A stretch of DNA of 64,000 nucleotides from Mesostigma viride (GCA_009746045.1 RPFO01000389.1:2129638-2193637); one strand, 5' to 3'. Shown: positions 31,046 to 42,814, counted from the stretch's first letter. Notes: generated by a model not told the origin, from the sequence alone. Program-made: numbers and translations.

Positions 31046-32166
31046 ATGTCTGGTTCATCGTCAAGCAGCCACGGTGCTGGTGAGGCGAACGAGCAGAGAG
31101 ACGCGCAAGCGTTTTTCCCCTACCGTAACCAAGCAAACGCTCCAACATTCGTGCAAGCGGCCTACGTAGCGAGGCACTTGGCAGAAGAGGGGTGGGTGGC
31201 GGTGAGTGGGGGAGGCAGCAGGCCAGCGGCGGCGGACCCGATTATTCAACGGGCTCGCGTCGTGATTTCTCCAGGTGAGACGGGGCGAGTGGCGGTGGAA
31301 GAGTTGGTGCGCTACGTGACGCGCTAGCTGAAACTGCTAATCGTGTGGAGGTCGCTTATCAGGGCGCCCATATCACGCTTGCCGGTCTCGACCTAGCCAG
31401 GGAGGCGCTTAGCCAGATTGTGGCAACAGCGCTCGGCAGCACCCGACTGTTTAACCACTGGGTGGCGACAGCAGTGCTAGGAGAGGGGGTACCAGACGCC
31501 GACATCATCCGGAACGCGCGTGCTCGGGAGACGGTAAATCCTTGGAGCACGGCAGAGGTATTTGCCCAAACCATTGAGAATCTTGTTGCTGTCCTTTTGC
31601 AAGAGTCGAGAGGGTACGCAGACAGGTTCTTATTACCACACAGCCTTTCGGGGTATACTCAAGGCTTGATACACCGAGGCCGGAAACCACCAGTGCGTGG
31701 GGTCCGGAGGTGGAGATTGTCACGGGGGTCGAGAAGACGCCTGAAGACGTCCATTTCGAGTGGACTGACAAGCCAGAGGGCTCCGTCAAGCGCTCAGCCC
31801 AGCAGATAAACGAGGGCGACGGCACTACCGAGACCTACGAGGAAGGCAGAGAGCTGATCTGCATTCCCTCGTGAGGTACTCACGAGTACGACCGTTACGG
31901 CCGAGGCGAGCAGAACGAGCTTGTCGGCGGCGGTAAGCGGTGGGTGCGCGACTTGCTTGGCATCGCAACCCAGGTGAGACACAACATCCAGTCGAACGCA
32001 AGGAGACGGGCGACCTGTGACCTGCGTGCTGGGAGAGTTTAACCCAGCCTCCAGATTGTCGCAGAGGCAGCAGCAGCCACACCGGTTGCTGAGGGTGTTG
32101 AGCAGCGTCCAGACCGTGAGGAGGGGCAGGCGAGTGCAAGCCAGGAGGCGGCCTCGTCTGGAGTAA
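31046..32166 (+). pseudogene. ORF0 of element B, frameshifted
   Basis: Starts with the same MSGSSSSSHG as in A, 23 nt after the LTR. One lost base near 31313 (gcgctacgtgacg against gcgcattcgggacg in A) ends the first frame; sense resumes until further indels near 31640 and 31845. The corresponding stop is TAA at 32164-32166. Confidence 0.8.
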
Positions 32167-32228
32167 GTGCGTGAGCCTGAGTGGGTTCCAGCAGCCATAT
32201 CTGCGTGTGTTTTCTGTGGTATTCTATA

Positions 32229-33572
32229 ATGCTTCGTAACACGCGCGGGGCGGCAGCGGGAGCGGGGCGGAGGGGGGATGGCGGGGGTGAGGCAAGGGCA
32301 GACACGGGAGGCCCCGCCAACGTCGTGCCAGAGGGACAGGCGATCCCAACGGCAGAGGGCGTCAATGGCAGGAGGGCTCCAACCGGAAGAGGAAAGAGGT
32401 GGCACAAGGGGAGGAGCGTGCAGGGTGGCCAACCGACGGCGTGGTGCTGACGGGGGAGGGCCAGAATGATGCTGAACGGCAAGCACCTGGTAAGAGACCA
32501 TGTGTGCCTCCGTCTGGTGTTCCTGCAGCTATGTTCCTGCGCCATTAGCACCGTAGGAGCTGCTGTCATTGGCAGTGACCCTCGTGCTTTGCCTGGGACT
32601 AGACCTCATATGAGTGCTGTGGCTGTGATGAATGGCCAGAAGCCTCTCAAGCCTCCTGTGGGACAGGAAGAGCTAGACAAGTGGTTGGAGGATATGGAGC
32701 TAGTTTCATGCTCTGTAGATCCCACTGTCAACCTTGTGCAGGTATTCCACACATCCACGACTAATAGGGATTCAAGTGAGCGTGTGAGGGACAAGGCTAG
32801 GCAAGCTGTCAAGGACAAGCTGACTTGGTCTCAGTTCCTAGAGGGCCTACGTCAGGAGTTTTCTGATAAGGTACTCAACCTCACTAATCACTATAAGCTC
32901 AGCTATGATACCTTTGAGATCAAGGGCACAATAGCTGAGGAGCTGCAGCGGCTCACACGCATCAGGGAGAAGGGGGCCAAGCATGGCTTCAATCTGACTG
33001 ATAGAGCAGTGGCAGATTACTTCCTGGATCGCATGGGGCTGAGTGTGGATGGGAGAAATGCAGCTAGGATGTTTGCTGATCAGACAGATGGGACGTGGCC
33101 AGCCTTGCAAAAGGTTATTTTCAATATCCGTCCATCTGACAATGCTGCTTGCAAGGCAATCCAGGTGACTGGTGCCCCTTCAGCCTCCGCTCATCAGGTC
33201 CATGGTGACGCCCCTGGGCAGGGTGCTCAGGGAGAAACCAGACCTAGTAGGCGTCAGAGGGCTAACAGGCGCAGGCAGAATGGTAACCAGGGTGGCAAGG
33301 GCCAGCAGCAGGGATCCAAAGGCAAGGGTCAGCAGCAGGCTGGTGGTCACCAGGGTGGTCAGCAGAACAAGGGTGGCCAAGGGCAAGGCAAGAGCCAGGG
33401 CCAGGGCACCCAGGCCAGTCAGAGCAGCCAGAACCAGGGTGGCCTGAAGAAGGCTGCTGCTGGGAAGGATGACAAGTGCTTTGGATGTGGCAGGACGGGT
33501 CATTGGCGACGTGACTGCCCAGACCAGGCCAAGTCTGCTGGAGCAGGCTCTGGCCAGGTGGGTAAGCCATGA
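32229..33572 (+). pseudogene. Gag of element B, one N-terminal frameshift
   Basis: ATG 32229 opens MLRNTRGAAAGAG and stays in the correct frame to about 32370, where one base is missing (gggctccaacc against ggcgtccaacc in A). After 32580 the rest is intact, including MNGQKPLKPP, GLSVDGRNAARMF and the CCHC knuckle CFGCGRTGHWRRDC. The stop is TGA 33570-33572, followed by CTT GAG ATG in the same frame as pol. Confidence 0.82.
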
Positions 33573-33578
33573 CTTGAG

Positions 33579-36500
33579 ATGTTGTCCCCTGTAAATAGTC
33601 AATCACCCCTAGTGGGACGAACAGTTGTACATAGTAATGGGGGTGTCCCTCTTGTGCAGCAGCAAGGGGTTGGGAATGATGAGGTGCTTCCACTCAATGA
33701 TTGCAATAACGCTGCTGCAGCAGTGGAATTCCCTGTGCCTGTGGCAGGTGCAGGGTCTCCAGTTGTTGGGGTTGACTCTGGGAGTCAAGCCGCCAGACTG
33801 GAAGGACCTGCAGCTTCTGTGGGAACCGGGGCTGGCTCTGGGAGCCGAGCTACCTTGGAGGAGGTCCCTGGAGCAAGAGAACAGCAGGTGGGTCGTGCTA
33901 TCCCAAGCACACAGTCTTTGTCACGTTCCTCTCTGTGCAGCCAGGCTGACAGGGGGTTGAGCTATGCTCAGGCTGGAAACACTCTACACCATATCTTTGG
34001 TCACTCTAAGCAGGCAGAGATGTTTGCTTGGAAGATTGGCAAGGAGCCTTTGCTAGAGGCCTGCAGTGCAGCTGCTCAGAATTGTGTCTGTCAGGAGAAT
34101 GCTGTTCGCCTCCCACAGTCCCATGCCAGAGAACCTGCTAGAGAGCGGGGGGATATCCAGGTGGACATCCAACACATCAGGGGCATGTATCTGTTGGTGG
34201 GGGTGGATAGGTTTAGCAGATATAGGTTGCTGACCATTCTTCCTGGAATGCAGGAGCATCAGCTGTTGATGGGTCTCCAGTCTTTGTTGCCAGGCTTTGG
34301 GGTGTACACCAAGGTGCAAGCTGACTTGCAGTTTGACTGCTTGATCAAGCTGGCTGACCAGCTTCCTTGTAAGTTGGTAGTGGTCCCTAGGGAATCCCAT
34401 GGGCAGCAGGGAGCTGTAGAGAGATCTATACGTGAAGTAAAAACAGTGGTGCTAGCAGCTAGGAGTGTGCCTGTTGTGGCATCAGCTCTAGAGAAAGCAG
34501 CTTGGTGTAAGGGGATTGAGGAGCAGCTTAACCACAGGGTAACCTATTACTATGATGGTGTGGCAGTCTCTCCCCTGGCATTGCAGTTTGGTATGCTATC
34601 ACAGGACGTGGTGGCAGCCTGCCTGAAGAAGGCAGACAGGGTGTTTTCCAGATTGAGGCGTAAGGACAAGGGTTGGAAAATGCTGAGGCCCCAGGTGGGA
34701 CTGAGGGTCAGGATGTGGAAGGAACCGTCATTACCAGGCAAGCGTGGCAAGTGGCAAGATGGGCAGGTAACCCATGTTGAGGAAGCTAACCATTCTTGTC
34801 TGGTGGCTTTGGAGAGTAATCCCAAGCACGTGTACAGGCTATCCTGGGCTCACGTCAAGGAGAGAAGGCCAACTGCAATCTGGCCTGAAGACGGCCCTGA
34901 TCCTCCCTTGGAGGGAGATGAGCAGGATGAGAGCCAGGCAGCAGATGCTAACCCACCATGCTTGGATTATGGTCTGTCCTGGATGGATGAGGGTGAGCAG
35001 GAGTCTGCTGAGACGTCTGTCACAAGGCCAGAGGTGGCCAGGGCTGCACCACAGTCCAGGGGGCTGCTTATGGCGGACATCATTCGAGCTCTGCAGAACA
35101 GCAAGCGTGATCCCAAGGTATCTAAGCTCACGGGATGGGGGTCATGTGGGGCACCAGCACTAGAAGTGGATACCAACTCACAGGTGTCCATTCTAAGGGT
35201 AGAGGATGCTGCAGGCTTGCAGTGGTCATCCCCTAGCTGCCTAGCTGTGTCTGATTTCTCTGGGAATGTGTCCATGAAGATCTTGGGAGAAGTGAGTGTG
35301 CCTATCCTGGGGGTGCCCACCACGTTCAGTGTGGTTGAAGGGTATCAGGGGCCTGCCATTCTAGGTCAGAACTTCTTGTGCTTACCAGGGGTGAGGATAT
35401 CCTCTGAGGAGCTAGCATTAGAAGGGCAGGGCCGCCTTCCCTTGCAGAGATATCGCTACTCCCAGGGTCTTAGTGTGGCTGTAAGGGCTGTGAGGGGTCT
35501 AGAGGCAGAGGGTCCTGATACAAAGGAGCCCATTGCTGGGGACCTGCTGATCCTCCCTACTACGTTTGACCCACGTGAGTTGGGTGTGCAGAGGTACCAG
35601 ATCCCAGGAACGAGTCCTGTACCTTGGCGCAAGCTAGTGGAGATGATGCAAAGCCCCAAGATGGCTAAGGCATGGACTCTTGGCTTTGTTGCTTCTGGGC
35701 ATGAGTGGATAGTTGCCAACTGTGCAGAGCCTGTGGATGTCCTCCCTGAGGATCACCAGCTGCTCAGATTGATGTTTGTCCTCAAGCTCAAGGAGGTAGA
35801 TGGCGTGCAGGTGCCACATGTTAGACCAGTTGTGACTGAGTACCATGGCACTGGACAGTTAGCAGATGAGGAGCTTTACACACCAGGGATGCTGCATGAT
35901 ACATGGAGGATTTTGTTGTGCATTTATTTGTCTTTTCTGCAGAAGGGGATACCCTATAGCTCTGTGTTGGTAGATTTCAAGAGGGCTTTTCTTAAGGGTG
36001 ATCAGCAGGAAGCACAGGATACTTGGCGCACAATACCCCCTTTCTTTGTTAAGGTGCCTGCAGTGTGGAGGGCAGAGCTGAAGACGAGGTATTTGAGGAT
36101 TCTCAAAGGCGTGGAAGGCCTTAGATCGAGTCCCATCATCTGGAGGAAGAGCTTGGAGAAGTACCTCAGGTCTGTCTGTGGTCTCTCAGTCTCTCCAGTT
36201 GATCCTTGTCTGTTTCAGGGTAGCTATGAGGGGCTGCCAGCGTTTGCCTCCCTGCATGGTGATGATCTGCATCTCCTGGGCCATCCCACTTGGCAAGAGT
36301 TGACTCTGGCCAGGATCCAGAAACGGTTTGAACTGGGTAAGATCCAGTACATGGTTGAGAATGAGCCCATGGTGTTTTGTGGAATGCAGGCGACCTTGGT
36401 CCAAGCAGGGTACATGGTCCATCCAGCTGGAGGGTGGTAAGGATTATCCTCAGCAGATCATAGATGCCTTGCAGGAGCCCATCACCCAGGCCAGATGTGC

Positions 36501-37164
36501 AACAATACGAGGTATGTTGGCATGGCTGGCCAGCATTTGTGCTCCTGACCTGTTGGTACTGAGTCGGTTGACCGATTCCCAACTGGTTGAGGTGGGTGCT
36601 GAGAGAGTGGTAGAGGCTGTTCGCATGTCTCCCCCTCTCATGCTGGGTCCTTTGGATTTGTACAGGCCTTTTGACATGATGCTCTATGTGGACAGTTCTA
36701 TGGATAGTAGGAAGGTCACAGAGGTCAGGGGCCGTGCAGCAGCATTAATATCCCTGGTGCAGGAACAGTCCTCTCTGGTCTGCTGGTACAGTCGGTTGCA
36801 GAACAGGGTAACTCCCAGCAGTGACATTGCTGAGTGCAGGGCAATCTGTGAAGGGCTTCATACTGCTCTTTACTTGAGGGAGCTATTTTACCAGCTATGT
36901 CAAGTGGCTTCCTGTCGGTTGCAGATGCACACACTGGTAAGAACTGACAGCATGGGCATGGTGCAGTTTGTGCACAGGCAGCTGGCCAGGAGCAGGGACC
37001 TTGATTATTTGTTGCTCAAGGAAATGTCTTGCTTAGCTAACATTGAACATGTGGCTGGCGTGGACAACCCTGCAGATGCTCTCACCAAGCTGGAGGAGAA
37101 GGCTGAGCTGCAATACCCTTTGCTTCGTGGGCTCATGGCCTCCAAGGGGGGAGGGCCAGAGTAG
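33579..37164 (+). pseudogene. Pol of element B, two-base deletion in RT
   Basis: Same domain order as in A: HHCC integrase, DDE core, DTNS/AILGQNFL protease-like domain, RT with VDFKRAF and HGDDL, RNase H. A two-base loss at about 36400 (gtccaagcagg against gtccatcagcagg) truncates the frame at 36440, just after the RT palm; the remaining RNase H part is open from about 36408 to TAG 37164. The catalytic residues are otherwise unchanged. Confidence 0.88.
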
Positions 37165-38097
37165 ACCAAACAGCCTTGCTCTAGGTGGGAGGCATCCCAG
37201 TGGGCTGGGCAGCCACGTGGTGGCTGACAGCAGGTCCTTCAGAGTTCAGACACACTCTGCTGGACAGGGGTCAGGGTGGAGTCACTCCCCTGGCTGAGAA
37301 TTTCGCCTGGCTCTGTCATGGAGCTGCAGAAGAGTCTTAAGGACTTTGTAATGGGCCTTGGGTCTTCATGGAATGGACCCTGCAAGGGCAGCCCAAGTGT
37401 TGGCTCTAACAGGTTGCTGTACATTTGTATATATTCTCTGTAACCAACCTGTTGCATGCTAATAAAATCCCTGGTTGTGTGACCATGTTGGACGTGGTTG
37501 CCAGGGGCCTCACTATGGGTTATACTCTTTATAATAAAACATAATCTTGTTATTGTCATGTCTTGTTGTTTGTGATGCTCAGTTCCAGGAGCTGATCCAA
37601 ACCTGGAGGATATGGGGTGGGGTTCGATTCCCCAGCTGACCTCAGCCTGGCATGTATGAATCCTGAGTGAGACTCAGTGAGGACATGGGCTCCCCATGTG
37701 TTGGCTAACATTTGTCAGGGCTCTCTCAGTCTTTGGAAGGATTTAAAAGATAAAGGAGGCTCCGTGGCGGGCGCCATATGAACGGGCGCCTGTGATAACT
37801 GGATGACCAGGAACTCACAATAGTACGTTCATGGACTCCTCTATCCAAACTCCTCTGACTAAGTGAAGACCTAACTTTAATCTACACCAGGTTCCCAAAG
37901 AAAGGGTTGGGATGTCATGTGGGTCAGAGGGCAACCTTTGAACCAATGAGCAGGCCTAGCTAATATTTGGAGGCACCTCAGGTTCCAAAAGAAAAGGCAG
38001 GTCTGGTCTCTGGGAGGGATCAGATGTTCAAGGCTTGTGGGGACAGTGGCTGATAGGTTCTCAGGCTGGTCCAAGCTCCAAAACAAGAAAGGGTTGG
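37165..38097 (+). other. 3' UTR of element B with tRNA-like arm, GGCGCC pair and PPT
   Basis: In sense order: aataaa at 37461 and 37543; a D-arm-like GCTCAGTTCCAGGAGC (37578-37593) and a perfect T-arm (TGGGG TTCGATT CCCCA, 37618-37634); GGCGCC at 37770-37775 and 37785-37790; caatagtacg at 37818-37827; a purine tract acaagaaaggg just before the LTR (38083-38093). The caatagtacg is the exact reverse complement of the first ten bases after the 5' LTR. Confidence 0.75.
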
Positions 38098-38751
38098 AGT
38101 TAGCATATTGGGGCACCAATGTGCTAGATGGATGCAGGTTGAGGAGACCTTTCCAACGCCGTGTCAACCGCCTAGAACAGACAAGGGACTAGAAAGTTAT
38201 CAAGTCCCGAAGTACTGCCGACCGGTGGGCGAGGGCGGTGCACACTCAGGGCATAGTGGACAGGACACGTGGCAGGCCGTGCCTGCACAGGCTTAGCCTG
38301 GACTCTCACGTGACTGGGACACAGTGTACTGAGGGCTCAACGGTACTGTGGCTAGTAGAAGCCAGTAACCAGCCAGCAGGTCTGCAAGGATGTAAGTCCT
38401 TGCAGGACTGTGGCAGGTCCTGTGCTGTCCTAGACACAGGATAGCCAGAGATTCCTGTATGCTGCCTGCAACGAGGATGCAAGGCAGCGATACGAGGCTC
38501 TGGCAATGTAGCGTTGCCCAGCGTTGCTCATGACCGAGGAACAAGGATGGAACGAGGTTGCATATAGCTCGAGGCTCAACGAGGCAACGAGCGTCTTCAC
38601 ACACGAACCTTGGTCGTCACGACGAGTGGCGAGCCTATCGAGGGTCGTAGGCCTGGTGTGAGGATAAAGGTTGCTAGCCAGCAGCCTTGGGTCATTCCAG
38701 CCGGCAAGGACCAGGAGCTCACAAGCTCTGCTGACGAGTTGCTGCGCAAAT
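38098..38751 (+). repeat. 3' LTR of element B
   Basis: 654 bp, nearly identical to 30369-31022. Followed by TAATC 38752-38756 and element C pol. Confidence 0.9.
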
Positions 38752-39839
38752 TAATCCTTACCACCCTCCAGCTTGATGGACCATGTACCCTGCTGATGGA
38801 TCAAGGTTGCCTGCATTCCACAAAACACCATGGGCTCATTCTCAACCATGTACTGGATCTTACCCAGTTCAAACCGTTTCTGGATCCTGGCCAGAGTCAA
38901 CTCTTGCCAAGTGGGAGGGCCCATGAGATGCAGATCATCACCATGCAGGGAGGCAAACGCTGGCAGCCCATCATGGCTACCCTGAAACAGACAAGGATCA
39001 ACTGGAGACACTGAGAGACCACAGACTGTCAGACCTGAGGTGCTTCTCCAAGCTCTTCCTCCAGATGATGGGACTCGATCTAAGGCCTTCCACGCCTTTG
39101 AGAATCCTCAGATACCTCGTCTTCAGCTATGCCCTCCACACTGCAGGCACCTTAACAAAGAAAGGGGGTATTGTGCGCCAAGTATCCTGTGCTTCCTGCT
39201 GTCAGATCACCCTTCAGAAAAGCCCTCTTGAAATCTACCAACACAGAGCTATAGGGTATCCCCTTGTTCAGAAAAGACAAGTAAATGCACAACAAAATCC
39301 ATGTATCATGCAGCATCCCTGGTGTGTAAAGCTCCTCATCTGCTAACTGTCCAGTGCCATGGTACTCAGTCACAACTGGTCTAACATGTGGCACCTGCAC
39401 GCCATCCACCTCCTTGAGCTTGAGGACAAACATCAACCTGAGCAGCTGGTGATCCTCCGGGAGGACATCCACAGGCTCTGCACAGTTGGCAACTATCCAC
39501 TCATGCCCAGAAGCAACAAAGCCAAGAGTCCATGCCTTAGCCATCTTGGGGCTTTGCATCATCTCCACTAGCTTGCGCCAAGGTACAGGACTCGTTCCTG
39601 GGATCTGGTACCTCTGCACACCCAACTCACGTGGGTCAAACGTAGTAGGGAGGATCAGCAGGTCCCCAGCAATGGGCTCCTTTGTATCAGGACCCTCTGC
39701 CTCTTGACCCCTCACAGCCCTTACAGCCACACTAAGACCCTGGGAGTAGCGATATCTCTGCAAGGGAACGCGGCCCTGCCCCTCTAATGCTAGTTCCTCA
39801 GAGGATATCCTCACCCCTGGCAATCACAAGAAGTTCTGA
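38752..39839 (-). pseudogene. Element C pol, RT region
   Basis: Minus-strand RT sequence as in A (VDFKRAFLKGD, SLHGDDLHL), broken by several small insertions of a few bases, such as tgtcag near 39027 and 39200, where a short tcagat/gtcag motif has been added relative to A. It begins with the right-hand TAATC of element B and is cut at 39839 by the inserted repeat. Confidence 0.82.
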
Positions 39840-41963
39840 TACATTTCTTGTTTTTGGTCCATTGGAGTTCCTTCCCACCAAGAGAAACATTTATTTTACA
39901 TTTTTGTGTGCTAGGCTTTATACGGACAGCCTATACCACACCTTCAAACTCAGTGCACATCATTATCAAGTTGGTTATTGTAGCACCATGCTGGGGGCCC
40001 AGCATACTCGAACACAAGGTGTTGCCCCTCTTAGCAGCGTGGGTGGGTGGGTGGGAGCTGAAAAGAGGCCTCCCTACGTCCCCTACACCACTCTAAGTAC
40101 TGACTATCATTCACATTGCGCCACGCAGGCCTGCCGGCTGGCGCAGGTACAAGGTGTACTGACTGCCAATCACAGTTGCGCCACGCCTGGCGGCTGGCGC
40201 AGGTAACAAGGTCTAGTGACGTACGTTAGAAGCTACCTAGGCCTGCACTCCGGAACCACACTCAGCCTAGGCACAAAAAGGGCCGGCCGGTGCAGTACCC
40301 TCGTGACAAGCGCTAGTCTTACGCTACCTACGGCAGGTCGGTCCCCTTTGAGCCCGTCCACGCGTCATATATAAAATGAGCGAAGCTCAGCAAATACATT
40401 TCTTGTTTTTGGTCCATTGGAGTTCCTTCCCACCAAGAGAAACATTTATTTTACATTTTTGTGTGCTAGGCTTTATACGGACAGCCTATACCACACCTTC
40501 AAACTCAGTGCACATCATTATCAAGTTGGTTATTGTAGCACCATGCTGGGGGCCCAGCATACTCGAACACAAGGTGTTGCCCCCACACCTCCTTCCTGGC
40601 CACCAAGGCTGTCGCCAACCTTGGTGCCGACTTTCTTTCCGCCCATGGCCCCCCTCCTGCACGCTGCCACGGCTGTACTGCCGCCCCCGTGTGGCCGCTA
40701 CGGTTTCCCGGCGGACGCAGGGCGGCACCCATGTCGTTCCCCCCGTTAGGGGGGCGGTTTCCAGCGGCTGCTCATTAGGCCTTACGCCCCCGGACCGTCT
40801 CTCACAAGCCCAGGACCCATCACCAGCCCCACCCCCGAGGCTGGGATTTCCCGGCATTGAAACCTTTGTGGCGATAGGCCCTCTACCCTACCAAGGCCTT
40901 GGCTTGGAAACTGCTTAGCCAAGGCCCTGACCAGGGCTTGTGTTGTTGTAGGAAATTTTTTATGGCATAGATATGCCCCCCTGGCTGAACCGAACTCTTT
41001 ATCGCTTTTCCTATAATGCATCATACAGGATAAAAACAAGGCGATAAAACAGCAAGAATTTCAGCCCCGCCAGGCGAACATTCTTTGCTGAAAAACTGGG
41101 CAATGATGAAGAGCGCGCTCCTCCCACCAAGATTCGCTCCAGCCCCGCATCCTCCCCGAAACTCCCGTCTGGCCACAGGCCGAAAGATCGGGTCCGCTGT
41201 CAGGCTCCTGGCAGTTATGGGCTACCCTGGCACCCCGCGCTAGCCATCTCCACGTTTAAGGCAGATTCGCCTCCACCTGTGATTCTTTCCACCGTAGCCG
41301 CTGGCCCTGGCCTGTATGGCTCCTTCCCTGACGTTGTCCGACTAAAATCGCAGCTTCCCCAGTGTCAGGAAGCCGCTTGCCGCACCCAGGGGTAGAGGGG
41401 AATCGTCAGTGGGCCCAGCGCCGGAAATCACACCATTTTACTCAAAACGTAGAGCCCCCCACCCAACAACCATTACCGTGGCCTGTAACGGTGGGTGGCG
41501 AACATAAAGACCTTTATTCCAGGCCTCTCCACGCCCGGAGAGGCCGATAGCATCGTCTTACATTCGGCGCAGCCGCCATAGCGGCCAGCCGACCTTGCCA
41601 GCAAATGCTGGGATCAAGTTGCGAAGCTGAAACGAGGCCTCCCTACGTCCCCTACACCACTCTAAGTACTGACTATCATTCACATTGCGCCACGCAGGCC
41701 TGCCGGCTGGCGCAGGTACAAGGTGTACTGACTGCCAATCACAGTTGCGCCACGCCTGGCGGCTGGCGCAGGTAACAAGGTCTAGTGACGTACGTTAGAA
41801 GCTACCTAGGCCTGCACTCCGGAACCACACTCAGCCTAGGCACAAAAAGGGCCGGCCGGTGCAGTACCCTCGTGACAAGCGCTAGTCTTACGCTACCTAC
41901 GGCAGGTCGGTCCCCTTTGAGCCCGTCCACGCGTCATATATAAAATGAGCGAAGCTCAGCAAA
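39840..41963. mobile_element. Unclassified repeat, tandemly duplicated, inserted in element C
   Basis: Two direct units lie between ttctga and cctag of pol, which are adjacent in element A. Unit 1 is 39840-40394 (555 bp) and unit 2 is 40395-41963. Both start tacatttcttgtttttgg and end in a hairpin (TGAGC GAA GCTCA) plus gcaaa. Unit 2 has about 1.04 kb of extra sequence in its middle (40585-41623). There is no target-site duplication. Lack of duplication, tandem copies and a 3'-terminal hairpin recall Helitron/Helentron-like elements, but CTRR is absent, so the class is open. Confidence 0.6.
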
Positions 41964-42211
41964 CCTAGAATGGCAGGCCCCTGATACCCTTTTACCACAC
42001 TGAACATGGTGGGCACCCCCAGGATAGGCACACTCACTTCTCCCAAGATCTTCATGGACACATTCCCAGAGAAATCAGACACAGCTAGGCAGCTAGGGGA
42101 CGACCACTGCAAGCCTGCAGCATCCTCTACCCTTAGAATGGACACCTGTGAGTTGGTATCCACCTCTAGTGCTGGTGCCCCACATGACCCCCATCCCGTG
42201 AGCTTAGATAC
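41964..42211 (-). pseudogene. Element C pol, protease-like region
   Basis: Encodes the same DTNSQVSIL and surrounding sequence as element A (codon DTNS at about 42163-42152), ending at the GATAC target duplication (42207-42211) of the solo LTR. Confidence 0.82.
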
Positions 42212-42814
42212 TGTTAAATTACGGAGGAGGAGGAAAGATCTTTTGAACCTTTGTAATCAGTCTCTTTTGTATTGATAATAAGAGGTGACACCAACTAGGT
42301 GTGAGAGTAAAACAGATGCCAACTAGGCAATAAACAGATGCCAACTAGGCAATAAAACAACCAGCAAACTAGGCTGTCACGCCTATGAGACTGTGGCTCA
42401 GCCGACCAACTCGGTAGCCATGACAATTGCAGGGGCAACATTATGTGGAAAAAACACACTGTCACTGTATCCGTCGATCTGGAAATAATCTACGGTATAA
42501 GTTAGAGTGTATCCAGCCGCCACACACAAGTGGGTGGCTTACATCAACACAAAAATGATGCGTTGGGTCACTAGTATGCAAGTACAAAGACATTGCGCCT
42601 CCAGGGCAGCACTTAGTAGACATAGGGTCGGCGCGAAGCGCGGATCCAGGCAAATTTGTCAGGCGGCTACAGTACCACTAGGTACGGTACGGATGTCAGC
42701 AAACAGCGCTGGAAATATATTTAATGCCGATTTATACTACATCGGACTTTGTCAAAATGAACTGAAAATATTGCCGGTAAGACGAACAGCAGAACAGTCC
42801 CAAACATTCTGACA
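42212..42814. mobile_element. Solo LTR of an unrelated retrotransposon
   Basis: 603 bp starting TGTTAAATTACGG and ending AACATTCTGACA, so TG...CA with TGT/ACA ends, flanked by GATAC at 42207-42211 and 42815-42819. Intact pol has a single GATAC here. It contains short repeats gatgccaactaggcaataaa (about 42313-42355). No other copy of it exists in the window, and no coding sense was seen. It probably arose by LTR-LTR recombination. Confidence 0.88.

Larger units (their letters stand above)
30369..38751 (+). mobile_element. Copia-like LTR retrotransposon B (family 1)
   Basis: Plus-strand copy of 8383 bp inserted into element C, with 654-bp LTRs at both ends and TAATC duplications. The two LTRs differ by at least three substitutions (for example cctaggg/ccttggg), suggesting a fairly recent insertion. 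ORF0, gag and pol each carry small frameshifts, so this copy is non-autonomous. With A it forms an inverted repeat of over 8 kb. Confidence 0.92.

Noticed and set aside
37578..37650. A complete tRNA gene in the 3' UTR of element B
   Set aside because: T-arm is perfect and a D-arm-like hairpin exists, but no 7-bp acceptor stem can be formed and the anticodon arm is irregular; called tRNA-like only.
40581..41623. Insert in unit 2 of the duplicated repeat as an organelle or rRNA fragment
   Set aside because: Some phrases looked rRNA-like (gatcaagttgcgaagctgaaac), but I could not match any conserved rRNA core or organelle gene.
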